Source of the DNA: Zygnema cylindricum
Taxonomy: Eukaryota > Streptophyta > Zygnematophyceae > Zygnematales > Zygnemataceae
Assembly (NCBI GenBank): GCA_037447655.1
Contig: JBBHKE010003375.1
Span: forward strand, 1 to 44,732
Length of the DNA stretch: 44,732 nt
Reading direction: 5' to 3'
This document shows, one piece after another, positions 44,606 to 44,732 of this stretch. The notes under the pieces are model-generated. The model saw only the letters and a program-made list of their open reading frames with translations, ran no database searches and was not told where the DNA came from. Each line of letters begins with the position of its first letter. Positions within the stretch are counted from its first letter, which is position 1. The position numbers and the translations under genes were made by a program.

Positions 44606-44732
44606 ATGGGGGGAGGAGAGACTCCGGATAACAGATCCGGAGAGAAGGGTCGACCGGAGAGGCCCGTGCCGGAAGGGGAATCTTTTAGGTCCGAGGAGTC
44701 GGAGCCCATGGAGACTGTTTTTGGATCGCCAG
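44606..44732 (+). CDS. start of an open frame that leaves the window
   Basis: ATG at 44606-44608 (TCATCATGG, a fair plant start context) opens 42 codons without stop: MGGGETPDNRSGEKGRPERP and on to SEESEPMETVFGSP. It is hydrophilic, Gly/Glu/Pro-rich and GC-rich unlike the AT-rich flank. It could be the first exon of a host gene or the ORF1/gag start of an element. The rest lies outside. Confidence 0.3.
   Translation, partial: MGGGETPDNRSGEKGRPERPVPEGESFRSEESEPMETVFGSP

Overview
This is a eukaryotic, repeat-dominated window, most likely from a streptophyte (a land plant or charophyte alga). Two things point there. One exon at 14042-14742 reads as the NPH3 domain of a plant BTB/NPH3-type protein. 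Two copia-type elements carry a primer-binding site complementary to the anticodon arm of the plant initiator tRNA-Met. I cannot name the species. A run of 10 N at 24186-24195 marks a scaffold join. No complete host gene is visible.

Layout. 1-690 holds the 3' end of an unrecognised repeat with an ORF; a second 3' end lies at 6222-6545. 4288-5997 (minus) is a 570-codon open exon that ends at a good splice donor, next to a long (CT)n tract. 1242-9860 holds several MITEs in two families, one TA-target (Tc1/mariner-like) and one with 8-bp target duplications (hAT-like). Further copies of both lie at 23035-24003. 11704-12700 and 14741-22423 are two incomplete LTRs of one family (LTR3). They flank a 2-kb interval with the NPH3 exon, and the second is split by a full copia element (15180-22347, TSD CCATG), which is itself split by a solo LTR (18267-19004, TSD ATAAG).

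24550-30040 (minus) is a decayed Ty3/gypsy element (gag, protease, RT), and 30655-31878 is an unrecognised decayed ORF. 32122-37240 (minus) is a Ty3/gypsy chromovirus (zinc knuckle, protease, RT, RNase H, integrase, chromodomain) split by a solo LTR (33915-35100, TSD TGTAG). 37241-40829 holds two further rearranged copies of that gypsy/LTR block, one split by another solo LTR (38972-40020, TSD ACCCA). 40830-42545 is the 5' half of a second copia element, fused in frame to gypsy sequence, with its 5' LTR at 42546-43506. The right edge (44606 on) starts an open frame that leaves the window.

The most interesting signal is shared by four otherwise diverged LTR families here (LTR1 to LTR4). Each carries, in the same order: a tRNA-like module with A/B-box-like sequences antisense to the element; a cluster of GTAC sites plus an inverted CCAAT box; and a leader with several short hairpins whose stems change in a compensatory way while the loops stay constant (CCCT or AAGA on the plus strand). 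The two coding copies also have an ATG inside the LTR whose frame runs through the LTR end and the half-tRNA primer-binding site into gag. Together these look like one retrotransposon lineage with an unusual leader and promoter. All elements seen here carry breaks.
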